Assembly (NCBI RefSeq): GCF_039592695.1
Contig: NZ_JBBUTK010000001.1
Location: forward strand, 744,001-808,000
Direction of reading: 5' to 3'
Length of the DNA: 64,000 bases
Source: Flagellimonas_A sp039592695
GTDB taxonomy: Bacteria; Bacteroidota; Bacteroidia; Flavobacteriales; Flavobacteriaceae
Of this stretch, positions 1-8,837 are shown piece by piece. Both the position numbers and the translations under genes were made by a program. Numbering within the stretch: position 1 is the stretch's first letter; each line of letters starts with the position of its first letter. The notes below the pieces were generated by a model that was not told the origin of the DNA, made no database searches, and worked only from the letters and a program-made list of their open reading frames with translations.

Positions 1-6
1 CTTAAC

Positions 7-36
7 CTTAAAAAAACTGTGGTTTTTACACAGTTT
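7..36 (-). terminator. Rho-independent terminator of the beta-helix lipoprotein gene
   Basis: An 8-bp stem (14-21 pairs with 29-36, AAACTGTG/CACAGTTT, 7-base loop) is followed on the minus strand by a run of T. It lies about 45 bases after the stop of the minus-strand gene ending at 82. Confidence 0.65.
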
Positions 37-81
37 TAGGCGATTTGTTAAGGATTTTCTTACTTTCTTGCAAAAAAAAGT

Positions 82-1629
82 CTAGTTATTTGGAAAAAAC
101 TCAAAAACACCCAAGTCGGGAGACAGGGTCCGGTCATTGCCAAAAATATCCAAAGGAACTTCTAATGCCGTTTGTACATCACCATTATCAATAGCCTCCG
201 ATTCAGTAGTTAAACTGAAATCACCAGCAAAGGGATTTGAGAACCCTGGCCGCCCATTAACTAACAAATTCTCGTACAAAATTGGATTTTCAAAATCGTA
301 TAATGGATTTCCGTCAAAAGTGCCGTTTGAATCCTCAAAGCGAATCAGACAATTTTTGAAGTTGAAATCAAATGCTTTTGACCCATTGTCTGCGAGCTGC
401 AGCTCGACGGACCTGTTACCGTAAATGATGCAATTGGCAAAATTCGCACGCTCCAAGTCCATTGATTCGATAGTTGATGCAGTCTCGACAAAATTATCGA
501 TGAGCAGGCTAGGGCCACTTCTAAACCCATCGTTCCAATAATTGGCAATGGTGGCGTGTTTAAAATCATAATTTCCACCGAGATTGCAGTACACCGAAAT
601 TTCTCCCGCACTGCCAGCCACTAGATTTTGGGCCTCTATACTGGTGTTTCTTCCCCAGAGGTTGACACTGGAGCTGTTTTGTATTTTCGAATTTCGCAAC
701 GTTAGGGTAGGGGGTGAAGCTTCTGGACTGCCATCGACCAATACGCCGACTGTGGCATTTTTGATGGTCACATAGTCAAGGGAATTAGCTCTGCTTCCCT
801 CAGCCAACCAAATAGTGCCCCATTGGCCGGGTACTTCTGAAAAATCAGGTTCCAATCGGTCACCCTCAAAAATGATTTCATTTTCTGACAGTTCTTGGTC
901 TTCACTCAATGACCCGTTGGCGTTCAGTGAACCTCCTGAAGTCACGATGATGCCAGAATCTTTGTGAAAATGGATACGTGCGCCCGCATCAATGGTCAGG
1001 GCCCTATCTTCAGCGACCGCTGCATAACCATAAACCACGTAGGGCTTTTCGTTGGAGAAATTCAGTTCGGCATCCTCAAGAAAAAAACCTTCGATTCTGA
1101 TTTCATTTCCCTCTTCATCAAATCCGAGCAGGAGCGTTTCTTTCATACCGTTTGACAAGGTTCTTGGATACAGAAAAACAGCATCTTTGACCAACGTGAC
1201 CAGCTGCACTTCTTGCCGGGTGGCTTCAGTGCCAAATTGAATGGCATCGGTGTACAAAAATTCATTGTCACCAACTGTGGTAATGCCAAAGGTCGTTTCT
1301 ATAAAAACAAACAGACTGTCTTTCGCCAAAATGGGAATGTCGCTAAATTCTTTGCCCGGTAGCCCATCCACATTCAATCGGTAGCCACTTTCAAGCCCAT
1401 TTTTCAGCCCGATAAAAGGGATTTGAACATCGTCACTACTGCTGTTGTAAACCTTTAAGGTATAGGTGCTGCTGCCAATGTTGGTAAATACGGTATCTAA
1501 AAAAACGGTGTCTTTTGAAAATTGTAATTGCCCAGAACTCTGCGGATAATCAAAGTCTTTTCTGCACGAGGCCGTGATGACCATGATGAGGCAGGCGGCG
1601 ACCCATAGGTATGTATAAATGCGATGCAT
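82..1629 (-). CDS. Outer-membrane lipoprotein with beta-helix and choice-of-anchor-Q-like C-terminus
   Basis: A 515-residue exported lipoprotein of unknown function. The N-terminus is a lipoprotein signal (MHRIYTYLWV... ending in ITASC), so it should be anchored by the Cys near residue 21. The first 130 residues look like an immunoglobulin-like beta domain. The centre has the Asn/Gly/Ile-rich rhythm of a right-handed parallel beta-helix. The end, with D-I-F-G-N-D-R and PDLGVFEF, matches the terminal motif of choice-of-anchor Q proteins. I chose the ATG at 1629; a TTG three codons upstream would overlap the preceding thioesterase gene. The gene follows the glutaminyl cyclase and thioesterase genes with a 1-base gap and is probably cotranscribed with them. 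The fold is inferred, the ligand is unknown. Confidence 0.8.
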   Translation of the reverse strand: MHRIYTYLWVAACLIMVITASCRKDFDYPQSSGQLQFSKDTVFLDTVFTNIGSSTYTLKVYNSSSDDVQIPFIGLKNGLESGYRLNVDGLPGKEFSDIPILAKDSLFVFIETTFGITTVGDNEFLYTDAIQFGTEATRQEVQLVTLVKDAVFLYPRTLSNGMKETLLLGFDEEGNEIRIEGFFLEDAELNFSNEKPYVVYGYAAVAEDRALTIDAGARIHFHKDSGIIVTSGGSLNANGSLSEDQELSENEIIFEGDRLEPDFSEVPGQWGTIWLAEGSRANSLDYVTIKNATVGVLVDGSPEASPPTLTLRNSKIQNSSSVNLWGRNTSIEAQNLVAGSAGEISVYCNLGGNYDFKHATIANYWNDGFRSGPSLLIDNFVETASTIESMDLERANFANCIIYGNRSVELQLADNGSKAFDFNFKNCLIRFEDSNGTFDGNPLYDFENPILYENLLVNGRPGFSNPFAGDFSLTTESEAIDNGDVQTALEVPLDIFGNDRTLSPDLGVFEFFPNN

Positions 1630-1630
1630 G

Positions 1631-2023
1631 TTATTCAAATAGACTTGACATGGATTCTGGAATTCTCTTTGGTCTCAGGTCCACTTTATCGACCAGACAC
1701 CAATCCGTTATTGACCTAACCAAAAGTTGCCCCGTTTTATTGTTTTTGATTTCGACTATTCTTTTTGAAATAGGCCCATGAAAAAGCGCAATATGGGTCG
1801 AAACGAGCAAATTATCATTCTCTTGGGCGGCATGATGATAGGTGATATCATGTTTGCGAACAACCCAAAGAAACGCATGGTCAAATTGTTTTTTGCTGAC
1901 CTTTTGCCAATGTTCCCTTGAAATTTCTTGAATCCATTCGATGTAACGGATATTGTTGACATGGTTGAGCTCGTCAAGGTCTTTGTAGGTAACCGCTATA
2001 TTTTTGGTAAAGTTGCTGGGCAC
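1631..2023 (-). CDS. Acyl-CoA thioesterase, 4HBT hot-dog family
   Basis: A 130-residue single hot-dog protein, the usual size for the YbgC/FadM-like 4HBT family, which hydrolyses acyl-CoA thioesters in the cytoplasm. The diagnostic block is DLDELNHVNNIRYIEW near residues 16-31, where the Asp and the HVNN segment form the active site. The start is GTG at 2023, sharing one base with the TAG stop of the upstream cyclase gene (TAGTG), so translation is probably coupled. No ATG is available upstream in frame before that stop. The acyl substrate cannot be told from sequence. Confidence 0.85.
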   Translation of the reverse strand: MPSNFTKNIAVTYKDLDELNHVNNIRYIEWIQEISREHWQKVSKKQFDHAFLWVVRKHDITYHHAAQENDNLLVSTHIALFHGPISKRIVEIKNNKTGQLLVRSITDWCLVDKVDLRPKRIPESMSSLFE

Positions 2024-3093
2024 TATTTTTTCTTAATGGTGACCTCAAAAAGTTTGTCCCAATTCTTTCCTGTCACAAAAAAAGTGCCCCGTTCTTTATT
2101 GTAGGCCACACCGTTCAGAACAGAGTTGACATCATCCCAATCGGCACCACCTTTTGAGACATTGTTCTTGAGACCGCCGAAATTGATGACCCCCTCAATG
2201 GCACCTGTTGCGGCATCAATAATCATCATGCTTTCTTTTTGGTACACATTGGCATAGATTTTACCATCAACATATTCCAGTTCATTGGCCTTGTTGAAAA
2301 TTGATTTGTTGGTGACCGTTTCAATAAAGCCTTGCTCTGTCAAGGTATTGGGGTCGAGCATCCATATCTTTTCTGTACCATCACTTTTATAGAGCACTTC
2401 ACCGTTGTTGCACAGCCCCCAACCTTCTTTGCTCTGGCCATACGTGAAACTTTCGAGTCGGTTCAGATTTGAAGCATCATATACGTACCCGATACCACTT
2501 TGCCAAGTAAGATGGTACAGTTTGTCGTTCAAGATGGTGATGCCCTCGCCGAAAACAGAGTTGTCAATTTCAATTTCTTGAAGCACTTCGCCTGTTTCGT
2601 AATTAAGTTTTTTGACTTTGGATGCTCCTTTCTTTCCCGTACTTTCATAAAGGGTCTGGCCATTAAACTCAAGCCCTTGTGTATAATCGGATGGATTATG
2701 GGGATAGGTGTTCAACACCTCGTAGGTATACACTTGGGGCGGGGTTGCAGCCAATACCTTTATTTTTTTGGTGATTTCTATGGGATTGCCCTCTAGGTCA
2801 AAACTGGCGGTAAGTTTTTTGTTGCCCAGGCGTTCTACATCCAACTTGATTTTGTTTCCATCGAGCGGAAGGGTCTTTCCATCAATGGAATAGGTCACAT
2901 CACCAATTTGCAGGTCTTTTTTATTCTTTAGGGCCACCCCTACAGATTGGTTTTGTTGAAATTGGTTTTTTCGCCCTTCCAATTGAATGTCAAAGAACTT
3001 TGAGGGGTCTTTTTCTCCACCGCATCCTAAAAAGAAACCCAACAAAAGTAGGCTGCATATTGATTTCACCATAGTCGTCACCAATTTTATCAT
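2023..3093 (-). CDS. Glutaminyl-peptide cyclotransferase (beta-propeller type), lipoprotein
   Basis: A 356-residue protein of the plant/bacterial glutamine cyclotransferase family, which forms N-terminal pyroglutamate on exported peptides or proteins. After a lipoprotein signal (LLLLGFFLGC) and a roughly 90-residue beta-rich domain comes the five-bladed propeller with family blocks PSDYTQGLEF, FGEGIT, KSDGT, NELEYVDGKIYANVY and LNGVAYN. The reading frame stays open to 3267, but that extension runs through the SRP RNA gene and would start with TTG, so I reject it. Starts at 3093 (MIKLVTTMVK) or 3072 (MVKSICSLL) are both possible; both give a good signal peptide. It leads a three-gene minus-strand operon. 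Confidence 0.88.
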   Translation of the reverse strand: MIKLVTTMVKSICSLLLLGFFLGCGGEKDPSKFFDIQLEGRKNQFQQNQSVGVALKNKKDLQIGDVTYSIDGKTLPLDGNKIKLDVERLGNKKLTASFDLEGNPIEITKKIKVLAATPPQVYTYEVLNTYPHNPSDYTQGLEFNGQTLYESTGKKGASKVKKLNYETGEVLQEIEIDNSVFGEGITILNDKLYHLTWQSGIGYVYDASNLNRLESFTYGQSKEGWGLCNNGEVLYKSDGTEKIWMLDPNTLTEQGFIETVTNKSIFNKANELEYVDGKIYANVYQKESMMIIDAATGAIEGVINFGGLKNNVSKGGADWDDVNSVLNGVAYNKERGTFFVTGKNWDKLFEVTIKKK

Positions 3094-3123
3094 ATTGATT
3101 CCGAAATTAAGAATGTCATGGGA

Positions 3124-3153
3124 TTGCGGCAAATTTAAAAGGTCGTATATTTG
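3124..3153 (+). promoter_or_regulatory. Bacteroidota-type promoter of the SRP RNA
   Basis: A perfect -7 box TATATTTG (3146-3153) lies 19 bases after a TTG -33 box (3124-3126), the arrangement of the Bacteroidota primary sigma factor. The predicted start of transcription about 6 bases later coincides with the first base of the SRP RNA. Confidence 0.75.
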
Positions 3154-3158
3154 CAATT

Positions 3159-3252
3159 GGCAAGTCCTACACGACCAGCTCCTGCAGAATCCCCCAGGGT
3201 GGGAACACAGCAAGGGTATGCGGTCGTAGCGGTGCGATGTAGGTAGCTTGCC
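3159..3252 (+). ncRNA. ffs: Small signal recognition particle RNA (4.5S type)
   Basis: The RNA scaffold that binds Ffh and targets nascent membrane proteins to the membrane. The ends GGCAAG (3159-3164) and CTTGCC (3247-3252) pair. Inside is the conserved hairpin with CCCCCAGG on one side and ACAGCAAGGGTA on the other, followed by GCGGTCG, which pairs with CGACC near 3172. The segment GCGATGTAGGTAGC is also typical of Bacteroidota SRP RNAs. A run of seven T at 3253-3259 ends it. Length about 94 bases, normal for the small bacterial form. Promoter and terminator both fit, so the call is strong. Confidence 0.92.
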
Positions 3253-3419
3253 TTTTTTTGTGCCCAAAATTGACGCGATAATCGAGATTTATAGTGCTCC
3301 GGTGCTTGTGTCTAAATCTAAATTTTGTTTCATTTCGATGCCAAGTAGGTTCGTCTTTGGTGGTTTGCTTTTTAGTCTTTTGAGAACCCTTAATTAATTA
3401 CTTTCTTTGCGGTGAAACG

Positions 3420-4229
3420 ATGAGCGATAAAGTTGTTCTCATAACGGGCGGTTCTTCAGGTATTGGCAAGGCTATTGGCACCTATCTTTCCCAAAAGGGA
3501 ATGAAGGTTTATGGTACTGCACGAAACCCTGACCGTTACCCAGAATTCAATGACTTCACCTTGCTGTCGTTGGACGTTACCAAGCCAGAATCAATAGAGA
3601 GGGCCGTATCTGAAATCCTCGAGAAAGAAAAACGGCTTGATGTCTTGATAAACAATGCTGGGGTGGGCATTACGGGTCCCATTGAGGAAACTCCCGATGA
3701 AGAAATCCTTAAAGCTTTTGACACCAACTTCAATGGCCCGATTCGCGTGATGAAGGCCGTATTGCCGCAAATGCGAAAGCAGGGACAAGGGCTCATCATC
3801 AACATCACTTCAATTGCGGGTCACATGGGCTTGCCCTTTCGTGGAATTTATTCTGCGACAAAAGGGGCTTTGGCGTTGGTCACCGAAACCATGCGCATGG
3901 AAACCAAAGATTCTGGTGTTCAGGTCACCAATGTGGCACCCGGTGATTTCGCCACCAATATTGCTTCCGGAAGGTACCACGCTCCGATAAAAGAAGATTC
4001 TCCTTACCGAACCAACTATCAAAAAGCATTGAATTCGATAAACGATGATGTCGATGCCGGCGAAGACCCTGTCAAGGTTGCCGAAAAGGTATATGCCATT
4101 ATCAAAAAGAGTCGTCCGAAAGTGAATTATCCCGTGGGTGCATTCACCCAAAAAATATCACTTTTGTTAAAGCGAATTTTGCCCGATAAAGTTTATGAAA
4201 AGCTATTGTTGAACCATTATAAGTTGTAG
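3420..4229 (+). CDS. Short-chain dehydrogenase/reductase (SDR)
   Basis: A 269-residue classical SDR, a cytoplasmic NAD(P)-dependent oxidoreductase. The nucleotide-binding TGGSSGIG is at residues 9-16, NNAG at 78-81, and the catalytic triad is Ser131, Tyr144 and Lys148 (YSATK). An Arg-containing stretch after strand 2 (TARNP) suggests NADP(H) preference. The C-terminus adds a basic helix (KRILPDKVYEKLLLNHYKL) that may touch membrane. Substrate is unknown. It is followed after 30 bases by the transaldolase-like gene and may share its transcript. The roughly 150 bases upstream show no clear -7 box. Confidence 0.9.
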   Translation: MSDKVVLITGGSSGIGKAIGTYLSQKGMKVYGTARNPDRYPEFNDFTLLSLDVTKPESIERAVSEILEKEKRLDVLINNAGVGITGPIEETPDEEILKAFDTNFNGPIRVMKAVLPQMRKQGQGLIINITSIAGHMGLPFRGIYSATKGALALVTETMRMETKDSGVQVTNVAPGDFATNIASGRYHAPIKEDSPYRTNYQKALNSINDDVDAGEDPVKVAEKVYAIIKKSRPKVNYPVGAFTQKISLLLKRILPDKVYEKLLLNHYKL

Positions 4230-4259
4230 TTTTAAAACACATTCAAAAAACAAGGAAAA

Positions 4260-4916
4260 ATGAAATTTTTTATTGATACCGCAAACTTAGACCAAATCAG
4301 GGAAGCCCAGCAATTGGGGGTGTTGGATGGTGTGACCACAAATCCATCGTTAATGGCCAAAGAGGGCATCACGGGTAAGGACAACATCATGAAACATTAC
4401 GTTGACATCTGTACCATTGTAGATGGCGATGTTTCTGCTGAAGTGGTATCCACAGATTTTGACGGCATTGTGAAAGAAGGTGAAGAATTGGCAGAACTGC
4501 ACGGCCAAATCGTTGTGAAGGTGCCCATGATCAAAGAAGGTGTAAAAGCGTTGAAGTATTTTTCTGATAACGGCATAAAGACCAACTGTACCTTGGTATT
4601 TTCACCGGGCCAGGCCATTTTGGCCGCTAAGGCAGGTGCTACGTATGTATCTCCATTTATAGGTCGTTTGGATGATATTTCCACCGATGGACTCAACCTT
4701 ATTTCTGAGATTCGCCACATTTATGACAACTATGGTTATGAAACCCAGATTTTGGCAGCTTCCATCAGGCATACCATGCATGTTATCGATTGTGCGAAAA
4801 TCGGGGCCGATGTCATGACCGGACCGCTCTCAGCTATCGAAGGCCTTTTAAAACATCCCTTGACGGACATTGGGCTCGAAAAGTTCTTGGCTGACTACAA
4901 AAAGGGCAATTCGTAA
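4260..4916 (+). CDS. fsa: Fructose-6-phosphate aldolase / small transaldolase
   Basis: A 218-residue class I aldolase of the short TalC/FSA group, a TIM barrel acting in the pentose phosphate or fructose-6-phosphate branch. MKFFIDTANLDQI opens the family, VTTNPS is at 25-30, and Lys87 in VVKVPM is the Schiff-base lysine. CTLVFSPGQA and SPFIGRLDD are the other core blocks. Sequence alone does not separate transaldolase from true fructose-6-phosphate aldolase activity; members of this length do either. Start ATG at 4260 matches the family N-terminus exactly. Confidence 0.88.
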   Translation: MKFFIDTANLDQIREAQQLGVLDGVTTNPSLMAKEGITGKDNIMKHYVDICTIVDGDVSAEVVSTDFDGIVKEGEELAELHGQIVVKVPMIKEGVKALKYFSDNGIKTNCTLVFSPGQAILAAKAGATYVSPFIGRLDDISTDGLNLISEIRHIYDNYGYETQILAASIRHTMHVIDCAKIGADVMTGPLSAIEGLLKHPLTDIGLEKFLADYKKGNS

Positions 4917-4933
4917 AATAATAGAATACAGAA

Positions 4934-6313
4934 TTAGAAGGAGTGATAAAGATTGGCGAACCCATCGATCACCTCTTTATCTTTCGCGATGACGCATTTG
5001 TCAAGGCCATCAATGACGAGGGCATGTTGCATTTCGCCGAACTCATCAGATCGGTATTGTTTTGAGGGGTCTAGCCCGGCTGTCTTCATCATGAGCATCC
5101 ACTGGTCTTCAGAGGTACGTATGTTGATGCCTACAAATTGATATTCCGAATGTTTGTCTTTTAAATGGGCAACCCTATTGATAATTTTGTTGAAATGCAT
5201 CTTTTGGGAGCCCGTCCAGAAATAGAAGACCGTTTTTTGGTTTTCAGCGATTTCCTGTAAAGAGATGTTGCGCCCTGCCGTGTCAAGCACTATCAAATTT
5301 GGAAGTTCACTGTTCGGTTGCAAGCGTTTGATTCCTTTGTATAGATAGTTGATTTCTTCTTTGTGCTCGTCACTTTTTGAAAGCTTGCAGAACTCATCAA
5401 TGAATTTTTGGCTTTCATCATTGGTTTGGTGTTCTTTCAACAAGTAATTCATGGCAATGTTTCTAAAGAGTATATCGCGCAACTCTTCTTTTACCACCAA
5501 ACTATCCACAAGTTTTAGCTTGTGACGATTAAAATGAAGCAAGTTATCGTGCTTGCCAACATGGGTTCCACAATTTTTTTTGCAGGTCATGTAAGCGACA
5601 TTGCCCAAATGGTACAGCATGAAATCGTAATACGGCTTGAAATAAGCCAGATTCACATTGTTCAAATCAATCTCTGTGCGGTAGTTGTAAAAATTTTCAG
5701 AAAGATGTATGGCCTTCTCGCCCGTTCTTTTTTTGTGGTAGAAAGGATATTTTTCTTTGTAGATGAAAGAATTGTAATCAATGGACGCCTTGGCAATCTC
5801 AAGCGCTTTTTCTGAAAGATTTCCATCAGCCTTGAGTTCTTCCAAAAGGGTCAATTTATCGTTCCTGAGCGAATCGACCTTTGCCGAAAACACTTCGGGA
5901 TCTAACTTATAATATTTGTAAATAAGCGGACGCTCATTTTCAAAAGCCAAAAACATTTCAATCAAGAAGTTGTTGATTTCGCTTCCCTCACCTGAAAAAA
6001 CAAGGGATTCATCAAAATCAACAGTGTTCAAACGAATCAAGACGCTATCGTTGTCCTCTAAGTAGATGTATTGTAGCTCCGGCTTGTGATCAAAGTGGTA
6101 GAGGCCCTCTTCTATATTGTTCAGATTGAAAGAAAAGCGATGGTTTTCATCCAACTTGGCAGAGTCGACAACTGCGTCATTTCTATACAATACAACATGG
6201 TCGCTGGTTGGATTAACGATTTCTCCGCCGAAATAGACCGCTTGTGGGGCAGTATCATTTTTGCCACATGAAAAGGTAAAAAGTAAAAGTAGTGCGAGTA
6301 GTAGTTTTGTCAT
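4934..6313 (-). CDS. Thioredoxin-fold lipoprotein lacking the CxxC motif
   Basis: A 459-residue lipoprotein (MTKLLLALLLLFTFSC, lipid on the Cys). A beta-rich N-terminal domain and a long helical middle resemble the DUF4369/TlpA-type architecture of Bacteroidota. The C-terminal 120 residues have the thioredoxin-like pattern NLIVLDTAGRNISLQEI followed by TVFYFW, but where TlpA proteins have WCxxC this one has Trp366-Thr-Gly-Ser-Gln-Lys, so no disulfide chemistry is possible. A late conserved alternation (FVGINIRTSEDQW) supports the fold. I chose the ATG at 6313 over one eight codons upstream because it begins the signal peptide. Function unknown. Confidence 0.8.
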   Translation of the reverse strand: MTKLLLALLLLFTFSCGKNDTAPQAVYFGGEIVNPTSDHVVLYRNDAVVDSAKLDENHRFSFNLNNIEEGLYHFDHKPELQYIYLEDNDSVLIRLNTVDFDESLVFSGEGSEINNFLIEMFLAFENERPLIYKYYKLDPEVFSAKVDSLRNDKLTLLEELKADGNLSEKALEIAKASIDYNSFIYKEKYPFYHKKRTGEKAIHLSENFYNYRTEIDLNNVNLAYFKPYYDFMLYHLGNVAYMTCKKNCGTHVGKHDNLLHFNRHKLKLVDSLVVKEELRDILFRNIAMNYLLKEHQTNDESQKFIDEFCKLSKSDEHKEEINYLYKGIKRLQPNSELPNLIVLDTAGRNISLQEIAENQKTVFYFWTGSQKMHFNKIINRVAHLKDKHSEYQFVGINIRTSEDQWMLMMKTAGLDPSKQYRSDEFGEMQHALVIDGLDKCVIAKDKEVIDGFANLYHSF

Positions 6314-6338
6314 ATGCACCATCCATTCAATCATCAAA

Positions 6339-6346
6339 CAAAGCTA
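6339..6346 (-). promoter_or_regulatory. -7 box of the thioredoxin-fold lipoprotein gene
   Basis: TAGCTTTG on the minus strand matches TAnnTTTG, 25 bases before the ATG at 6313. No convincing -33 TTG at 17-23 bases, so this is only a partial match. Confidence 0.4.
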
Positions 6347-6429
6347 ACAATAGCGCAATATCAGACTTGTTAATAGTAGGTTAAATGTTGTGAAACGATT
6401 TTTTACGCTGTTTTTTCAGTAAAATTCAA

Positions 6430-6461
6430 TTGGCTGAAGGGGCTATTTTTAGCTATTTTTG
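6430..6461 (+). promoter_or_regulatory. Promoter of the ABC-F gene
   Basis: TATTTTTG (6454-6461) matches TAnnTTTG, with TTG at 6430-6432, 21 bases upstream. The start codon lies 17 bases after the box. Confidence 0.55.
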
Positions 6462-6478
6462 CAAAAATTTTAAAAGCT

Positions 6479-8107
6479 ATGCTGTCAGTTTCCAATTTAT
6501 CTGTCCAATTTGGAAAAAGAGTTTTGTTCGACGAGGTAAATGTATCATTTACCCAAGGTAACTGTTATGGTATCATTGGAGCCAATGGCGCAGGAAAATC
6601 AACGTTCTTACGGATTTTATCCGGCCAGATGGATGCCACTTCAGGCCATGTACATCTCGAGCCTGAGAAGCGAATGTCAATTCTTGAGCAAAACCATAAT
6701 GCTTACGATGATTTCACCACACTCGAAACCGTGGTCATGGGCAATGAGCCATTGTTCAAAATCAAGAAGGAAATTGATGCATTGTACGCCGATTATTCTG
6801 ATGCAAATGCTGAAAAAATAGGGGAACTACAGGTACAGTTTGAAGAAATGAACGGCTGGAATGCCGAGAGTGATGCCGCCGCCCTTTTGTCCAACTTGGG
6901 CATCACAGAAGAGCTGCATTATACCACAATGGCAGATATGGATGCCAAATTGAAGGTACGTGTGCTGCTTGCACAGGCACTTTTTGGCAATCCTGATGTG
7001 TTGATCATGGATGAGCCTACCAATGACTTGGACTACTACACCATCAACTGGCTGGAAAGTTTTCTGGCCAACTATGACAATACTGTTATTGTTGTTTCGC
7101 ACGACCGACATTTTCTTGATGCGGTCTGCACCCATATCGCCGATATTGATTTCGGAAAAATCAACCTCTACTCTGGCAATTACACCTTTTGGTACGAGAG
7201 TAGCCAATTGGCCGCAAGACAGCGCGCACAACAGAACAAGAAGGCTGAAGAAAAAGCAAAGGAATTGCAAGAATTCATTCAGCGGTTCAGTGCCAATGTG
7301 GCCAAAAGCAAACAAGCGACCTCACGCAAGAAAATGTTGGAAAAACTCAAGGTCGATGACATTAAACCTTCCAGCAGAAGGTATCCTGCCATTATTTTTG
7401 AACGCGAGCGCGAGGCGGGTGACCAAATTTTAAATATTGACGCATTGGCAGCGACAACCGATGAAGGAGAGCTGCTTTTTGAAAATGTGAACATCAACCT
7501 GGCCAAGGGGGACAAGGTTGCCATCATCTCAAAAGATTCACGGGCATCGACCGCATTCTACGAAATCATCATGGGCAACAAAAAGCCCAGCTCCGGTAGT
7601 TTTCAATGGGGGGTGACCACGACACAATCCTATTTGCCCGCTGATAATTCTGAATTCTTCACAAAAGATATCAATTTAGTGGATTGGCTTCGCCAATGGG
7701 CAAAAACGGAAGAAGAGCGTGAAGAGGTCTACATTCGAGGATTCTTGGGTAAAATGCTTTTTAGCGGCGAGGAAGCCCTAAAAAAGTGTACTGTGCTTTC
7801 GGGTGGAGAAAAGGTTCGCTGTATGCTGAGTCGTATGATGATGCTCAGGGCCAACGTACTGTTGTTGGATGAACCCACAAACCATCTCGATTTAGAGAGT
7901 ATCACAGCATTCAACAACTCGCTTAAAAACTTTAAGGGCAATGTGTTGTTGACCACCCACGATCATGAATTTGTTCATACCGTAGCGAACAGAATCATTG
8001 AGCTGACACCGAGAGGCGTGGTCGACCGTTACCTTAGTTTTGAAGAGTATATGTCTGACAAAGCAATTCGTGAGCAGCGGGAAAAAATGTATGCCCAGCC
8101 AGTTTAG
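6479..8107 (+). CDS. ABC-F family ATPase, YbiT-like
   Basis: A 542-residue soluble protein with two ABC domains joined by a charged linker (about residues 230-300), as in ABC-F translation factors that bind the ribosomal E site. NBD1 has a good Walker A (GANGAGKST, about residues 36-44) and Walker B (VLIMDEPTNDLD). NBD2 has a good signature (LSGGEK) and Walker B (LLLDEPTNHLD). But the NBD2 Walker A reads SKDSRAST, without the Gly and Lys, and the NBD1 signature is ADMDAKLK. So one composite ATP site is intact and the other is degenerate. The opening MLSVSNLSVQFGKRVLF and order are closest to E. coli YbiT. Likely role: ribosome rescue or translation tuning. Confidence 0.9.
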   Translation: MLSVSNLSVQFGKRVLFDEVNVSFTQGNCYGIIGANGAGKSTFLRILSGQMDATSGHVHLEPEKRMSILEQNHNAYDDFTTLETVVMGNEPLFKIKKEIDALYADYSDANAEKIGELQVQFEEMNGWNAESDAAALLSNLGITEELHYTTMADMDAKLKVRVLLAQALFGNPDVLIMDEPTNDLDYYTINWLESFLANYDNTVIVVSHDRHFLDAVCTHIADIDFGKINLYSGNYTFWYESSQLAARQRAQQNKKAEEKAKELQEFIQRFSANVAKSKQATSRKKMLEKLKVDDIKPSSRRYPAIIFEREREAGDQILNIDALAATTDEGELLFENVNINLAKGDKVAIISKDSRASTAFYEIIMGNKKPSSGSFQWGVTTTQSYLPADNSEFFTKDINLVDWLRQWAKTEEEREEVYIRGFLGKMLFSGEEALKKCTVLSGGEKVRCMLSRMMMLRANVLLLDEPTNHLDLESITAFNNSLKNFKGNVLLTTHDHEFVHTVANRIIELTPRGVVDRYLSFEEYMSDKAIREQREKMYAQPV

Positions 8108-8117
8108 CCCGATTAGC

Positions 8118-8837
8118 TTAAGCGTTGAAATATTTACTTTTCCAGATGGCGGGATTAAAATTTTTCCCCAGTGCAAATCCATAGAAAATAACTACCGAGG
8201 CAATACACTTGAACATAAAAAAGTAAATGATCCAAAACTCTGAGGCTGCTCCTGATTTTGAAAATAATCCTGAAGGCACCAGTAAAGTGCAAAAATAACT
8301 GATCAAAAGTGTGAACAGGGTCAAGTTGACAATGCTCTTGAAAGGCCAGACCAAAAGTTTCCGTAGTGGATGCAAATCGTTGCCCCATTTATGTATTAGG
8401 TAAAAATAGTCGTTACCTATGGGAGCAAAGAGTAATGGGTCATCCTTATCGGCAAGCTTGAAAAGTTTTGATGGCGCCATGACTTTAAAGCCTTTCAATT
8501 CGGTGTCGTGAAGCTTTTCCAACGCCTTTATTTTTTCAATGGCCTTTCTCGGTATTTCACCCTTAAAATATTTGGAATCCAAAAAACGAAGTCTGTAGTC
8601 GATGCAGATGGTCTTGATTTGCTCGATGTGAAAAATGTTTTCATTATCCAGATGTTCGAAGATAAAATGATTAAAGGGTTCTGAGGATTTTGAACCTGAC
8701 AAGGTGTTGATGATTCGATCTTCCTTTTTTTGGTCTTCCTCTAGAATTTGTTGCACTTGGGCCAACAAATCCAGATTCCCGTGCTTCTTTTTGGATGTAC
8801 GCAAACGGGTCTCAATATTCGTCTTTTTCAATAGCAT
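8118..8837 (-). CDS. Hypothetical membrane protein with two C-terminal transmembrane segments
   Basis: A 239-residue protein I do not recognise. The first 130 residues are charged and helical (KKTNIETRLRTSKKKHGN..., QQILEEDQKKEDR). Two hydrophobic segments follow near residues 165-190 (IVNLTLFTLLISYFCTLLV) and 205-228 (FWIIYFFMFKCIASVVIFYG). The frame continues upstream to a TTG at 8864, but the ATG at 8837 is the better start. It converges on the ABC-F gene with only 10 bases between stops and no visible terminator. A cytoplasmic N-terminal domain on a hairpin membrane anchor is the simplest topology. Confidence 0.7.
   Translation of the reverse strand: MLLKKTNIETRLRTSKKKHGNLDLLAQVQQILEEDQKKEDRIINTLSGSKSSEPFNHFIFEHLDNENIFHIEQIKTICIDYRLRFLDSKYFKGEIPRKAIEKIKALEKLHDTELKGFKVMAPSKLFKLADKDDPLLFAPIGNDYFYLIHKWGNDLHPLRKLLVWPFKSIVNLTLFTLLISYFCTLLVPSGLFSKSGAASEFWIIYFFMFKCIASVVIFYGFALGKNFNPAIWKSKYFNA

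Noticed and set aside
3094..3267. N-terminal extension of glutaminyl cyclase
   Set aside because: Overlaps the SRP RNA, TTG start, destroys the signal peptide.
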